A DNA stretch of 64,000 nucleotides, from assembly GCF_900638385.1 (NCBI RefSeq), contig NZ_LR134510.1, forward strand, positions 1 to 64,000, given 5' to 3'. Position 1 is the stretch's first letter, and each line of letters begins with the position of its first letter. The notes beneath the pieces are model-generated. The model did not search any database. It was not told the origin of the DNA and worked only from the letters and a program-made list of their open reading frames with translations. Below are positions 19,363 through 29,301 of the stretch, piece after piece. The translations under genes and the position numbers were made by a program. The stretch comes from Actinobacillus delphinicola. GTDB taxonomy: Bacteria > Pseudomonadota > Gammaproteobacteria > Enterobacterales > Pasteurellaceae.

Positions 19363-20412
19363 TTATGAGATAAAGTCTTGTCGTTGTTTACTCATCAATT
19401 TAGTAACAATATTTTCACTACTTTCTTCAACTTGTTTACCAAATTTTTGTAATAATCCTTTCTTTACTTGATATTTTACAGAAAGAATACTTTGTGTATT
19501 TTTCTGGAATGCTGCAACAAGAACATCATCACTCGTATTAATTTCATCAGCTAACTGTAAGGCAAGCGCTTGTTGTCCAAACCAATGTTCACCTGTCGCT
19601 ACTTTATCTATATCAACCGCTGGTCGATTCTCAGCAACAAATTGCTTAAACAAGTCATGCGTTTCATTGAGCTCTTGTTGGAATTTTTCTTTTCCTTTTT
19701 CCGTATTTTCACCCAACATTGTAACAGTACGTTTATATTCGCCTGCTGTCATTACATCAACATCTACATCATGTTTTTTCAAGAGACGATGAATATTTGG
19801 CACCTGAGCAACAACACCAATAGATCCTAGGATAGCAAACGGTGCCGCAATAATCTTATCCGCCACACAAGCCATCATATAACCGCCACTGGCAGCAACT
19901 TTATCAACAGCGACAGTCAATGGAATATTATGTTGTTTTAAACGCATTAGCTGTGAAGCTGCAAGCCCATAGCCAGTCACCATCCCACCTGGACTTTCTA
20001 AGCGCAATAATACTTCATCACCAGCTTTCGCTACGGCAATAATCGCACTAATTTCTTCTCGTAAGGCTGCGGTTTGAGAGGCAGCAATGTCACCTTTAAA
20101 ATCTAGCACAAAAAGGTGCGGTTTACGTACAGAAACACCTTTCTCTTTTTTCTTTTGTTTTGCTAACTTTTTATCAGCTTTTTTCTGTTGTTTTTCTAAA
20201 TCTTTTAGCGTTTTCTCATCTACATGAAAATCACTTAATTTTTTTGTATCTTCCGCAAATTTTTCTGATAAATCAGTAATAACGAGTTCTCCATCGTGAT
20301 TTGCTTGTTTCATTGAAAAAATAATAAAAAATGCCACAACAGGAATCAGTATGATAGTGATTAATTTAAGAATAAATAATCCATAATCACTAATAAAAAT
20401 CGTCCAACTCAT
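19363..20412 (-). CDS. sohB: SohB-type membrane serine protease (S49 family)
   Basis: 349-aa inner-membrane peptidase. The N-terminal anchor is LFILKLITIILIPVVAFFII, followed by a lysine-rich linker (about 75-100) and the S49 domain with nucleophile Ser in VAASGGYMMACVADK and general-base Lys in TAGEYKRTVTMLGEN. The ATG at 20412 has AGGA eight bases upstream and gives exactly the E. coli SohB length. The longer frame begins with TTG. SohB is a signal-peptide-peptidase-like enzyme and a multicopy suppressor of htrA in E. coli. Confidence 0.92.
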   Translation of the reverse strand: MSWTIFISDYGLFILKLITIILIPVVAFFIIFSMKQANHDGELVITDLSEKFAEDTKKLSDFHVDEKTLKDLEKQQKKADKKLAKQKKKEKGVSVRKPHLFVLDFKGDIAASQTAALREEISAIIAVAKAGDEVLLRLESPGGMVTGYGLAASQLMRLKQHNIPLTVAVDKVAASGGYMMACVADKIIAAPFAILGSIGVVAQVPNIHRLLKKHDVDVDVMTAGEYKRTVTMLGENTEKGKEKFQQELNETHDLFKQFVAENRPAVDIDKVATGEHWFGQQALALQLADEINTSDDVLVAAFQKNTQSILSVKYQVKKGLLQKFGKQVEESSENIVTKLMSKQRQDFIS

Positions 20413-20612
20413 ATTCAATTTCCTAAAATTAAAACTAGATTAAAATTAAAACCAAATTACCTATCTTAATGATTTTTTTTAGAAGTGCAATTTTTAAAAG
20501 TCTAATATAAATAAATTTATTTTTATTAATAAAATCCCCGCTTTATACGTTTTTAAAGGGTATTTTTTGTTTTACAATAACAAACACATATTAGTCTACT
20601 TAGTGTCTAGAA

Positions 20613-21170
20613 ATGAAATTTAATATACCGACAATTTTGACCCTATTTCGGGTAATTCTCATCCCGTTCTTTATCCTTGTTTTCTATTTACCATTTCAAT
20701 GGTCGCCATTCGTGACAATGCTTATCTTCGGTATTGCGTCCGTAACTGACTGGTTTGATGGTTATTTAGCAAGGAAATGGAATCAAAGCACACCTTTTGG
20801 GGCATTTCTCGATCCTGTTGCGGATAAAGCTATGGTTGTGACTGCGCTTGTTTTGGTTACAGAACACTACCATGCTTTTTGGATCAGTATCCCTGCAATT
20901 ATCATGATTGTTCGTGAAATTATTATCTCTGCACTACGTGAATGGATGGCAGAAATTGGTAGTCGTAGCAAAGTCGCCGTATCCTGGATTGGTAAAGTAA
21001 AAACAACAGCACAAATGTTTGCACTGGGCGGGTTACTGTGGCGTCAAAGTTTCACAATGGAAGTTCTTGCCGTTATTTTACTCTATATCGCTGTGGTATT
21101 AACTGTATGGTCTATGATGCACTATTTAATTGCCGCAAAAGAGAATTTATTGGAACAAAATAATTTGTAA
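20613..21170 (+). CDS. pgsA: CDP-diacylglycerol-glycerol-3-phosphate 3-phosphatidyltransferase
   Basis: Makes phosphatidylglycerophosphate from CDP-diacylglycerol and glycerol 3-phosphate, the committed step to phosphatidylglycerol and cardiolipin. The 185-aa integral membrane protein carries the complete CDP-alcohol phosphotransferase motif DG-x2-AR-x8-G-x3-D-x3-D ([19 protein letters not shown], then DPVADK). No strong Shine-Dalgarno is visible. It is followed after 24 nt by sodC. Confidence 0.95.
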   Translation: MKFNIPTILTLFRVILIPFFILVFYLPFQWSPFVTMLIFGIASVTDWFDGYLARKWNQSTPFGAFLDPVADKAMVVTALVLVTEHYHAFWISIPAIIMIVREIIISALREWMAEIGSRSKVAVSWIGKVKTTAQMFALGGLLWRQSFTMEVLAVILLYIAVVLTVWSMMHYLIAAKENLLEQNNL

Positions 21171-21194
21171 TATATTGAATAAAGGAAACATTTT

Positions 21195-21758
21195 ATGAAA
21201 AAAAAATTATTTCTTCTTGCTACCGCTATCGGAAGTTTAGCATTGGTACAAAATGCGACAGCTGATACAAAAGCACCAACTTTTAATCCAGAAGCCGTTC
21301 CTCATGTTCGTATTAACATGAATCTATTAGGTCAGAAAAAGGATATGCCTGTTGGATATATCATCGCAGCAGACACCCCATACGGTGTAGCATTCTACCC
21401 TCACCTCTCTGGCTTAAAAAATGCTGAAGGATTACATGGTTTCCACGTTCATATGAATCCAAGCTGTGGTGCAATTGATGGTGGACTTGGTAAACAAGCA
21501 GGTGGTCACTGGGATCCAACGCACTCTGGTCAACATTCTGTGCCTTGGGATAACAATGGACACAAAGGTGATTTACCATCGCTTTATATAAATGCTCAAG
21601 GTGATGCAACCCACCCTGTACTTGCTGTTAAAATCAAGAATATCAATGAGTTAAAAGGTCATGCACTCATGGTTCATGTAGGTGGTGATAACTATAGCGA
21701 TGTACCGAAAAAACTTGGTGGCGGTGGCGCTCGCATGATTTGTGGTGTAATTAAATAA
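21195..21758 (+). CDS. sodC: Periplasmic Cu/Zn superoxide dismutase
   Basis: 187-aa secreted enzyme with signal peptide MKKKLFLLATAIGSLALVQN (cleavage near NATA/DTK). The copper ligands appear intact: GFHVH, GGHWDP, GQHSVPW and LMVHVGGDN. The zinc-site residues (NGHKGD) and the active-site Arg in GGGGARMICG are also present, as is the disulfide cysteine pair. By inspection this is an active-type SodC, unlike the inactive allele known from H. influenzae Rd. GDNYSD replaces the commoner GDNHSD, at a position I do not take as a metal ligand. An AAAGGAAA ribosome site precedes the ATG. Confidence 0.93.
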   Translation: MKKKLFLLATAIGSLALVQNATADTKAPTFNPEAVPHVRINMNLLGQKKDMPVGYIIAADTPYGVAFYPHLSGLKNAEGLHGFHVHMNPSCGAIDGGLGKQAGGHWDPTHSGQHSVPWDNNGHKGDLPSLYINAQGDATHPVLAVKIKNINELKGHALMVHVGGDNYSDVPKKLGGGGARMICGVIK

Positions 21759-21779
21759 TTTGTCCCTTTAGATAAACAC

Positions 21780-21807
21780 AAAAAGGCACTTCATTCAGTG
21801 CCTTTTT
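21780..21807 (+). terminator. Terminator after sodC
   Basis: 11-bp stem AAAAAGGCACT/AGTGCCTTTTT with a 6-nt loop, then CTTTTT. Confidence 0.9.
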
Positions 21808-21821
21808 CTTTTTAAAAATAT

Positions 21822-21849
21822 CACGCCCCCATTTTCTGCAAAATTTATG
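21822..21849 (-). repeat. Dispersed GGGGCG element, solo copy 4
   Basis: Plus strand reads CACGCCCCCATTTTCTGC then AAAATTTATG. It lies between convergent sodC and the exporter operon, five bases before the final stop codon of the latter. Confidence 0.8.
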
Positions 21850-21854
21850 CATTA

Positions 21855-22961
21855 TTATGAAACCTTACGACGAAATAGATAAATCGCTATCGGCGTGGTA
21901 ATGATAAACAATAATCCCATTGGCCATAGATACGGGATAATATCGGCAAAGCTTGCCCCTTCAAAATATACTAGACGTAGTGCAGCAATAGGATTGCGAA
22001 TAGGATTAAAAATTGTCGCTTCTTGTAGCCATTGTGGCATTGATTCTACAGGGGTCATCAATCCAGATAAAACAATCATCGGTACAAGTAATAAAAAGGA
22101 AATTACGAGGGATGCAAGAATTGTTCCCGTAATTGTCGAAATGGCAATCCCTATTGATACACAGCTTAGCGAAAATAAGGCGATAAGCGCTAGTATGGTA
22201 AATGGCGAGCCACGCAAGGGAATCTTAAACCAAAATAAGCAGACAGCAAAAATCATCAATCCTTGAACAATTCCCACTAAAATAGGTGGAATTGCTTTCC
22301 CAATGAAAATTTCACCTGGCGTGGTCGGTGTCATTAACATCATATCAAAACTACCATTTTCCTTTTCACGAGAAGCGGTAAGGCTTGAAAGAATCAAGAC
22401 TTGAATCATGCTAATAGCCAAAATCATGCCTGACATAATATACCAACGAGTGATATTATTCTCGTTATAACGCAATCTTGACTCAATAGTTATCGGCGCT
22501 AACTGCGGTGGAAATGCTTTCAATAATGCATCAACAGTGTAATTCATTGCAACATTAGCTGTCGTAATATTACGCCCATCTGCGATGATAAATACTTGCC
22601 CATGCCCATTTTGGAAATCTTTTGAGAATCCAGGAGGAATGGCAATCCCAATTAAAGCATTCCCTTTATCAATCGTATTTTGAAAATCAGACAAACTTTG
22701 GGCATTTGTTACCAATTCATAAAAAGGATTATGGGTAAAAGTTCTGATAACTTGTGCCGATTGCACACTATGATCACCATCATAAAGTACCCAAGGTACA
22801 TGCGATAAATTATAAGTTGCTCCGTAGCCAAATAACACCGCCTGAGCAAGAGCAGGAACAATTAAGATTTTCCGTGAACCTGGATCTTTTAAAAGTACAA
22901 TTAATTCTTTAATAATTAAGGCTTTTAAGCGTCTAATTTTTATTATCCACGATTGCCACAT
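21855..22961 (-). CDS. ABC-2 exporter permease (YbhR-like)
   Basis: 368-aa permease with an N-terminal membrane segment, a large periplasmic domain (about residues 45-170) and five further spans, as in ABC-2 exporters. The LIGIAIPPGFSKDF and SREKENGSFDMMLMTPTTPGEI segments are typical. I chose the ATG at 22961 (GGGG six bases upstream). A GTG at 22973, one base after the preceding stop, is the alternative. It is the last gene of the ybhG-F-S-R-like operon and presumably pairs with the permease encoded just upstream. Confidence 0.82.
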   Translation of the reverse strand: MWQSWIIKIRRLKALIIKELIVLLKDPGSRKILIVPALAQAVLFGYGATYNLSHVPWVLYDGDHSVQSAQVIRTFTHNPFYELVTNAQSLSDFQNTIDKGNALIGIAIPPGFSKDFQNGHGQVFIIADGRNITTANVAMNYTVDALLKAFPPQLAPITIESRLRYNENNITRWYIMSGMILAISMIQVLILSSLTASREKENGSFDMMLMTPTTPGEIFIGKAIPPILVGIVQGLMIFAVCLFWFKIPLRGSPFTILALIALFSLSCVSIGIAISTITGTILASLVISFLLLVPMIVLSGLMTPVESMPQWLQEATIFNPIRNPIAALRLVYFEGASFADIIPYLWPMGLLFIITTPIAIYLFRRKVS

Positions 22962-22974
22962 ATTCTGCCCCACT

Positions 22975-24099
22975 TTATCTTGCCACCTTACGCAATAATC
23001 GCAATGTAGCGATAAAAAATATTAACGCACAAACTAATAAAATCCCAATATTTCGCCAAACCACAAACATCGGCATACCCGATAAATAAAGAATTTTAAA
23101 GGATTCAATCGCATATGTTGGTGGCATTAAATGCCCAATTACAGCAAGGGGGGTTGGGATACTACGTAAATCAAAAAGGAATCCTGATAAAATAAGTGCA
23201 GGCATAAAACTACCAATAATCGCATATTGATTTGCTAAGAATTGTTTTTTCACAAGTGCAGACAACCATAATCCAAAGGCTAACGCCCAACTTAGATACA
23301 CTACAGATGTCAAAACGAGCAAGATTAATGACCCTCGAACAGGCACATGAAATATTGCGATAGAAGCAATAAGACATAACATAAAACCCGCAAAAGCTAC
23401 AAAAAAATATGGCATAATTTTTGCTAAGCCAATTTCTAATGGTGTAGCCGTTGAAATGATAAGACTATTCATAGTGCCACGTTCATATTCCCGAGCAATG
23501 ACGGTACTGGTTAAAAAACTTCCTACTAAAGTCATGATAACGACAATCAATCCTGGCACCAAATACCAAGATGACCGATCTGCTTCATTAAAACGAGCCC
23601 GTGTATTAATAGAAATTCCCTTTGGAATTTCTGTAGGAAGTGTTTTATTCAAAAATGAAAGATTTTCTTGTGCGATGACATTCATCACATAATAACGTGT
23701 AATGGCTGCTGCATTGGCATCTACACCATGAATAATGACACCTAATTTTCCACGACCTAATACAGCATTTTGCGTAAATCCCTGTGGAATATCGATAATT
23801 AAATTCACTTTCCTTTCATGCATTAACTGTTCAGCTTGATGTTGTGACGGTGTCACAATAACATCAAAGTATGGAGAACCTCTAAATCTTGCCACAATAT
23901 CTTCAGCAATAGTTGTCCGTTCCTGCGTAACAATGACCGTAGAAATACGGTTTAAATCTAAAGAAAGTCCATATCCAAATAAAATTAACATAAAAACAGG
24001 TACAACTACTCCAACCCAAAATGGAGAAGGATCTTTGCGTAATTGTTTGCATTCTTTAATAAATAAGGTAAAAAATCGCTCAAAGGAAAACGTTAACAT
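22975..24099 (-). CDS. ABC-2 exporter permease (YbhS-like)
   Basis: 374-aa permease of the same architecture: TM1 near LILFGYGLSLDLN, a periplasmic domain, then TM2-6. The coupling-helix segment EYERGTMNSLIISTATPLEIGLAK is typical of the family. The start codon overlaps the end of the ATPase gene by seven bases, indicating translational coupling. In E. coli YbhSR with YbhF forms an exporter linked to drug resistance and Na+/H+ export. The substrate here is unknown. Confidence 0.84.
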   Translation of the reverse strand: MLTFSFERFFTLFIKECKQLRKDPSPFWVGVVVPVFMLILFGYGLSLDLNRISTVIVTQERTTIAEDIVARFRGSPYFDVIVTPSQHQAEQLMHERKVNLIIDIPQGFTQNAVLGRGKLGVIIHGVDANAAAITRYYVMNVIAQENLSFLNKTLPTEIPKGISINTRARFNEADRSSWYLVPGLIVVIMTLVGSFLTSTVIAREYERGTMNSLIISTATPLEIGLAKIMPYFFVAFAGFMLCLIASIAIFHVPVRGSLILLVLTSVVYLSWALAFGLWLSALVKKQFLANQYAIIGSFMPALILSGFLFDLRSIPTPLAVIGHLMPPTYAIESFKILYLSGMPMFVVWRNIGILLVCALIFFIATLRLLRKVAR

Positions 24100-25901
24100 A
24101 CTTTATCCTCCTTTGTTTTTTCTACACACTCATTCTGTTGATGTCTAAAATTATCAACTACAACTGCAAATGCTTGCTCTACTGTTTGGGCAGGATATCC
24201 ATCTACCAAACTTTTTTCACGTATTTCTTGTGGTGAACCAAGCGCCAAAACATGCCCTGCATCTTGAATTAATATCCGATCACAATATTCAGCCTCTTCC
24301 ATAAAGTGTGTTGTAACAATGGTTGTCGTACCTTGCTGACTTAAACTGGCAATTCTTCGCCAAAACTCGCGCCGAGAGGCAGTATCTGCTCCAGAAGTAG
24401 GTTCATCTAAAAATAAAATATCAGGCGAATTAATTAGAGCGACAGCCATCGTCAGCGATCGTTGAGCACCAAGCGGTAATAACCCTGCACGGGTATCACG
24501 AAACGCCACCAAGTCTAAGGTTTGTAAACAGTTTTCAATACGTTCACGTAGCGCCTTTTTTCCTAATCCATAACTTTGCCCAAAGTACAGGAGGTTTTCC
24601 TCTACGCTTAATAGTGCATAAAGTGAAAATTTTTGTGCTGCATAACCAATCTTCATCCTTAATTCAGAAAGTGCCGTATTGAGATTTTTTCCTTCTAGAA
24701 ATACCTCCCCTTTAGTTGGAGCCGATAGTCCACACATCATACGGAAAGTCGTTGTTTTCCCTGCACCATTCGGACCTAAAAGACCAAAAATTTCACCTTT
24801 TTTAACTTCAAATGAACTGTCCCACACGGCGACAAAATCGCCAAATTTTTTCATAATATTTTGCGTTTTTATAACGATTGGATTTTGTTCTATATTTTCT
24901 AATGGAATTTTAGATAACGTGACACTGTCACTCTGATTTTTTTCTGTGAAATAAGGTAATGTCAAAGCACAATAAGCATCTTCAAGATTAGGTGGACGAG
25001 AAACGATATTTGTTGGTAACGTGCTTTTATCTACATTCTCTGCGAGCAATACATTCAAAAATTCCCCACTTGGCACAACATCTAAATAAGGACTTTTGGC
25101 ATCTTCTGCCCGCACAAATGCCTGCATCTCACGATCAAATTGCCGCCGCTGTGGTTCATACGGTTTCCTAGGAATGGAAAATGTGCGTTGTGCAACCTGT
25201 GATTTTAATTGTGCTGGTGTTCCTATCGCTAATGTATGCCCATTTTGTAAAAATAAAACATCAGCGGCACTCTCAGCCTCAGAAAGCAGTGTCGTCATTA
25301 ACAAGCAATGCATTTGCCCATTTTTAACCCGATCAGCAATAATTTTACTGATTTCAATACGAGATAAGGGATCAACTCCCACTGTAGGTTCATCAAGGAT
25401 TAATAGTTTTGGTGTGCCTACCAATGCACATGCAAGGCTTAATTTTTGCCGCATTCCACCTGATAAATGTTGAGCCTCTCGTTTTTCAAAGCCATTTAGT
25501 CCCGTCATTTTCAAGAGTTCATTAAAACGTTTTTCACGTTCTCGTTCGGGCACATTTTTAATGGATGCAAAAATCTCTAAATTTTCCCAAACTGAAAGCT
25601 CTCGATATAATCCCAATTCTTGAGGCAAATAACTCACAGTTTGAATAAATTCATCGTTGGTTAAATCAGGGGAAATACCAAAAATCTCAACCGTGCCAGA
25701 AGTAGGTGTTTGAATACCTGCGACTAAAGAGGCAAATGTAGATTTCCCTGCCCCATCAGGTCCTGCAACCGCATGAATTGCAGGCGCCCCTTGGATCAGA
25801 TAATTTAAATTCGTCAATGCGTGTATAGTCGTATTTTTGGCTAATCCTTTAAAATCTTTACAAACATTATGAATAGCTAAAACAGGCGCATTGAAATCCA
25901 T
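24093..25901 (-). CDS. Duplicated ABC ATPase of exporter (YbhF-like)
   Basis: 602-aa cytoplasmic protein with two fused ABC domains. Domain 1 has Walker A GPDGAGKST, signature LSGGMRQKLSLA and Walker B LLILDEPTVGVDP. Domain 2 has Walker A GPNGAGKTT, a degenerate signature LPLGAQRSLTMA in place of LSGGQ, and Walker B ILFLDEPTSGADT. The GPDGAGKST variant (Asp for Ser/Asn) is typical of the YbhF/RbbA branch. It starts two bases after the membrane-fusion gene stop. The asymmetric signatures suggest one degenerate ATP site. Confidence 0.87.
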   Translation of the reverse strand: MDFNAPVLAIHNVCKDFKGLAKNTTIHALTNLNYLIQGAPAIHAVAGPDGAGKSTFASLVAGIQTPTSGTVEIFGISPDLTNDEFIQTVSYLPQELGLYRELSVWENLEIFASIKNVPEREREKRFNELLKMTGLNGFEKREAQHLSGGMRQKLSLACALVGTPKLLILDEPTVGVDPLSRIEISKIIADRVKNGQMHCLLMTTLLSEAESAADVLFLQNGHTLAIGTPAQLKSQVAQRTFSIPRKPYEPQRRQFDREMQAFVRAEDAKSPYLDVVPSGEFLNVLLAENVDKSTLPTNIVSRPPNLEDAYCALTLPYFTEKNQSDSVTLSKIPLENIEQNPIVIKTQNIMKKFGDFVAVWDSSFEVKKGEIFGLLGPNGAGKTTTFRMMCGLSAPTKGEVFLEGKNLNTALSELRMKIGYAAQKFSLYALLSVEENLLYFGQSYGLGKKALRERIENCLQTLDLVAFRDTRAGLLPLGAQRSLTMAVALINSPDILFLDEPTSGADTASRREFWRRIASLSQQGTTTIVTTHFMEEAEYCDRILIQDAGHVLALGSPQEIREKSLVDGYPAQTVEQAFAVVVDNFRHQQNECVEKTKEDKVC

Positions 25902-25903
25902 AA

Positions 25904-26887
25904 TTATTCCCCGTCATCAAAATCCACGGTAATAGGCTGACCAAGTTTTAAGAGATTATCTGGATCGGGTAAGGTAAGACGTACTTCATAAACTAATAGT
26001 GTACGTAGATCCTGCGTTTGCACGGTCTTCGGTGTAAATTCTGCTTTATCCGAAACACTCGCAACCGTTGCTGTCATGGGGCTTGTGGTATCGGTTAATA
26101 CGGTTGCTTTATCTCCTGGGTGAACGTAGCGTAATTGCGGTTCAGACACATACACGCGTAAATGTTTTGGCGTAATAAGAGAAATATCATAAATAATGCG
26201 ATTAGGGGCGGCCATATCTCCATTTTCAGCCAAACGCCCACGGATTAACCCATCAACAGGTGCAATCAGCTTTGCCCCGACATTTAAATTATAATTCGCT
26301 AATGCAAGGCGACTTTGTGCTTGTGCCAACTCCGCTTTCGCCGCTTTAACTTGATCAGGTCTTAAACCCCCTTGCAAAATAGCGTATTGTGCTTTGGCAC
26401 TGGCAAGTTCCGCAACAAGTCCATCATAGGTATATTTTGCCGTATCGTAATTTTGCTCACTTGCCGATTGTCTTTTATAAAGATCCGTCATTCGCTTTAA
26501 TGTTAATTTTGCTAATGCGACTTTACTTTCAAGTGCTGTTACAGCTGCCTTGCCTTTTTCAATATCTTCTTTCCTAAATCCTTCTTTTGCTAAATCATAA
26601 TTAGCCTGAGCTTGTTTAACTAATTCTTGTGCTGTATTACGTTCTAAAATGAGCGGTCGCGGATCTAATACACCAAGAATTTCACCTTTTTTTACCATCG
26701 TTCCTTCATCCACATTTAATGTCTGAATACGACCTGGAATTTGGAAAGATAACGCAACCGTTCGCGTATCCACATTTCCCCATGCACGATATGGTGGCGT
26801 TTTACTACTAAAAAGATAAGCGCAGATAAAGAATAAGCAAATGAGGACCCCAATAAAAATGAGAAAGGCAAGCAGTTTTTTAGTCAT
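25904..26887 (-). CDS. HlyD-type membrane fusion protein (YbhG-like)
   Basis: 327-aa periplasmic adaptor anchored by an N-terminal span (LLAFLIFIGVLICLFFICAY). The biotinyl-lipoyl half-motifs (GRIQTLNVDEGTMVKKGEIL and KLIAPVDGLIRGRLAENG) flank a long alanine/lysine-rich coiled-coil hairpin (about 80-200). It is the first gene of the operon. The promoter should lie in 26888-27012. E. coli has a TetR regulator gene (ybiH/cecR) before ybhG, and none is present here. Confidence 0.86.
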   Translation of the reverse strand: MTKKLLAFLIFIGVLICLFFICAYLFSSKTPPYRAWGNVDTRTVALSFQIPGRIQTLNVDEGTMVKKGEILGVLDPRPLILERNTAQELVKQAQANYDLAKEGFRKEDIEKGKAAVTALESKVALAKLTLKRMTDLYKRQSASEQNYDTAKYTYDGLVAELASAKAQYAILQGGLRPDQVKAAKAELAQAQSRLALANYNLNVGAKLIAPVDGLIRGRLAENGDMAAPNRIIYDISLITPKHLRVYVSEPQLRYVHPGDKATVLTDTTSPMTATVASVSDKAEFTPKTVQTQDLRTLLVYEVRLTLPDPDNLLKLGQPITVDFDDGE

Positions 26888-27012
26888 TAAAATTCTCCTA
26901 AAAGATTTAGTGACGGCAAGAAAGGATTAATGCACTGAACAACTAGCAGTGATTTAATACTACTCTTTTTTTGTACAAAATAAAGCAGTTAGCCTAAAAA
27001 TCTCAGAAAGAC

Positions 27013-27040
27013 CATAATTTTTGCGGAAAATTAGGGCGTG
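27013..27040 (+). repeat. Dispersed GGGGCG element, solo copy 5
   Basis: CATAATTTTTGCGG followed by AAAATTAGGGCGTG. It lies just past the pta terminator, between pta and the exporter operon. The GGGG is reduced to AGGG. Confidence 0.78.
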
Positions 27041-27049
27041 AAATAAAAA

Positions 27050-27077
27050 AACCGCATAGGCTTACGCTTATGCGGTT
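27050..27077 (-). terminator. Terminator after pta
   Basis: 9-bp stem AACCGCATA/TATGCGGTT with a partly paired loop, followed by TTTTTT on the minus strand. It lies 19 bases after the pta stop. Confidence 0.87.
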
Positions 27078-27096
27078 GATAAAGAAATAATCTAAA

Positions 27097-29238
27097 TTAT
27101 TCTTGGGTTGCTTGAATTGCAGTTAAAGCAATGGTGTAAACGATATCATCTACAAGTGCACCACGAGATAAGTCGTTCACTGGTTTACGCATACCTTGTA
27201 ACATTGGACCGATTGAGATTAAGTCCGCAGAACGTTGTACTGCTTTATAAACGGTATTACCTGTGTTTAAGTCAGGGAATACGAATACTGTTGCTTGACC
27301 AGCTACTTTAGAGTTTGGCGCTTTAGCACGTGCCACATCTGCCATTACCGCTGCGTCGTATTGTAGTGGACCATCGATAAGAAGATCTGGACGTTTTTCT
27401 TGTGCAATACGAGTTGCTTCTTTCACTTTTTCTACATCCGCACCGCTACCAGAAGTACCAGTTGAGTAAGAAATCATTGCAACACGTGGGTCGATACCAA
27501 ATGCTTTTGCAGAGTCTGCTGATTGAATTGCGATTTCTGCTAATTGTTCAGCTGTTGGATCTGGGTTAACCGCACAGTCACCATATACCAATACTTGGTC
27601 TGGTAATAACATAAAGAAGATAGAAGAAATAATTGAGCTACCTGGTGCAGTTTTGATGATTTGCATCGGTGGACGAATAGTATTCGCAGTAGTGTGAACT
27701 GCACCTGATACTAAACCGTCAACTTCGCCTGCTTCTAGCATCATAGTACCAAGTACTACAGTGTCTTTTAATTGTTCACGTGCAAGTTCTGGTGTCATAC
27801 CTTTTTTCGCACGAAGTTCAACTAAACGAGCAACGTAATCTTCTTGTACTTTAGCAGGGTCGATAACAGTGATACCTTTAACTAAGCTTACGCCTTGTTC
27901 TTTAGCAACACGTTCAACATTTGCTGGATCTGCTAAAAGTACACATTCCGCAATACCACGTTCTGCACAAAGTACAGCTGCTTTGATTGTACGAGGTTCA
28001 TCCCCTTCAGGAAGAACAATACGTTTATGTGCGTTACGTGCAGCTTCAGTTAAGTTGAAACGGAATGCTGGCGGAGATAAACGTGCATCACGTTGCATAC
28101 CTGCAGTTAGGGTATCAATTAAGCTTGCTGGCAAATGTTTGCTAATATATGCACGAATAGTATCGATACGTGCTGTATCTTCTACAGGCACTTCAAGGTT
28201 GAAGTTTTGTAATGCCAAAGCAGTTTGCCAAGAGCTTCCTTCAACACGAACAACTGGAAGATTGTTTGCTTCAAATACTGGAGAGCAAAGTTTTTGTACG
28301 TCTTTTTCAAGTTTGAAACCACCAGTTAATAAAATACCTGCAAGTTTCACACCTTTGCTAACCATTAATGCAGCAGCAGTCAAAACGTCTGCACGATCAC
28401 CAGAAGTAACGATTAAGCTACCATCTTTAAAGTGTTCAAGCATATTTGGTAAGCTACGTGCGCAAAACACGATGTTACTAATACGGCAATCAGCAATTGC
28501 ACCTTCATTGATAATGCTTGCATCTAAATAATCTACAAGATCGATAGTACGAGTAGAAATTAAATCTGCGTTCCAATGAATAGCAGCAAGAAGTTTGATT
28601 GGGCTTTTCGCAAATACGTGTGAAAACTCTAATTCGCTACCTTGATTGTGTTGGTTAGTACCGAAAATTTCGCTTAAATCTGGGCGAGTACGGCATGCAG
28701 TATCTACTGGTGCATTTACTTTATTTACGATAACACCAAGGATATCTGGGTTAGTTTTACCACCAAATTCGCTTGCGATTGCTTCAACGCGTGTTTTTAA
28801 TTCTTCAGCAGAATCATCAAGTGGTGCAGCAACGAAAATCATATCCGCATCAAGTGCTTGCGCCATTGCGTAGTTTAATTTGTTTGCGTAAGATTTTTTC
28901 GCAGTTGGTACAACACCTTCAATCACAACGACGTCTTTGTCTTTGCTTAATTGTTGGAATTTATCAACAATTTTTTCCATTAACACATCAGATTGATCAT
29001 TTGCGATGAATTGTTCAGCACATTCTAAAGAGAATGGTTCAACGGTTTCGATATCAGTTGTAGTACGTACAATCGCAGTACCGCGATCTAACGCATCTTC
29101 GCAGCAACGTGGATCTGCAATCGGTTTCATAAAACCTAATTTTGCGCCTTTTGCTTCTAAAGATTTAAGTAATCCTAGGCTTACACTTGTTAAGCCAACC
29201 CCGTTGCTCACAGGAATAAGAATAATCGTTCTTGACAT
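27097..29238 (-). CDS. pta: Phosphate acetyltransferase
   Basis: 713-aa long-form Pta converting acetyl-CoA and phosphate to acetyl phosphate. The N-terminal BioD-like P-loop region ([20 protein letters not shown]) and central DRTGG domain are regulatory. The C-terminal catalytic PTA/PTB domain (about 390-713) includes [16 protein letters not shown] and [10 protein letters not shown]. It follows ackA by 63 nt with a hairpin between, and together they make acetate and ATP. An AAAGG ribosome site precedes the ATG. Confidence 0.96.
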   Translation of the reverse strand: MSRTIILIPVSNGVGLTSVSLGLLKSLEAKGAKLGFMKPIADPRCCEDALDRGTAIVRTTTDIETVEPFSLECAEQFIANDQSDVLMEKIVDKFQQLSKDKDVVVIEGVVPTAKKSYANKLNYAMAQALDADMIFVAAPLDDSAEELKTRVEAIASEFGGKTNPDILGVIVNKVNAPVDTACRTRPDLSEIFGTNQHNQGSELEFSHVFAKSPIKLLAAIHWNADLISTRTIDLVDYLDASIINEGAIADCRISNIVFCARSLPNMLEHFKDGSLIVTSGDRADVLTAAALMVSKGVKLAGILLTGGFKLEKDVQKLCSPVFEANNLPVVRVEGSSWQTALALQNFNLEVPVEDTARIDTIRAYISKHLPASLIDTLTAGMQRDARLSPPAFRFNLTEAARNAHKRIVLPEGDEPRTIKAAVLCAERGIAECVLLADPANVERVAKEQGVSLVKGITVIDPAKVQEDYVARLVELRAKKGMTPELAREQLKDTVVLGTMMLEAGEVDGLVSGAVHTTANTIRPPMQIIKTAPGSSIISSIFFMLLPDQVLVYGDCAVNPDPTAEQLAEIAIQSADSAKAFGIDPRVAMISYSTGTSGSGADVEKVKEATRIAQEKRPDLLIDGPLQYDAAVMADVARAKAPNSKVAGQATVFVFPDLNTGNTVYKAVQRSADLISIGPMLQGMRKPVNDLSRGALVDDIVYTIALTAIQATQE

Positions 29239-29266
29239 AATAAAACCTTTTTTTGTTTAAAAAAGA

Positions 29267-29289
29267 AACTGTCGGCTAAGCCGACAGTT
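29267..29289 (-). terminator. Intra-operon terminator between ackA and pta
   Basis: 11-bp self-complementary stem AACTGTCGGCT/AGCCGACAGTT around one A, followed on the minus strand by TTCTTTTTT. It is strong in appearance although pta follows with only about 28 bases before its start. It may set the ackA:pta ratio. Confidence 0.8.
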
Positions 29290-29301
29290 CTACATTATTT
29301 A

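Noticed and set aside
27869-28531. Long open frame antisense to pta (220 codons)
   Set aside because: It lies wholly inside a well-conserved gene on the other strand and has no recognisable product. It is a composition shadow.
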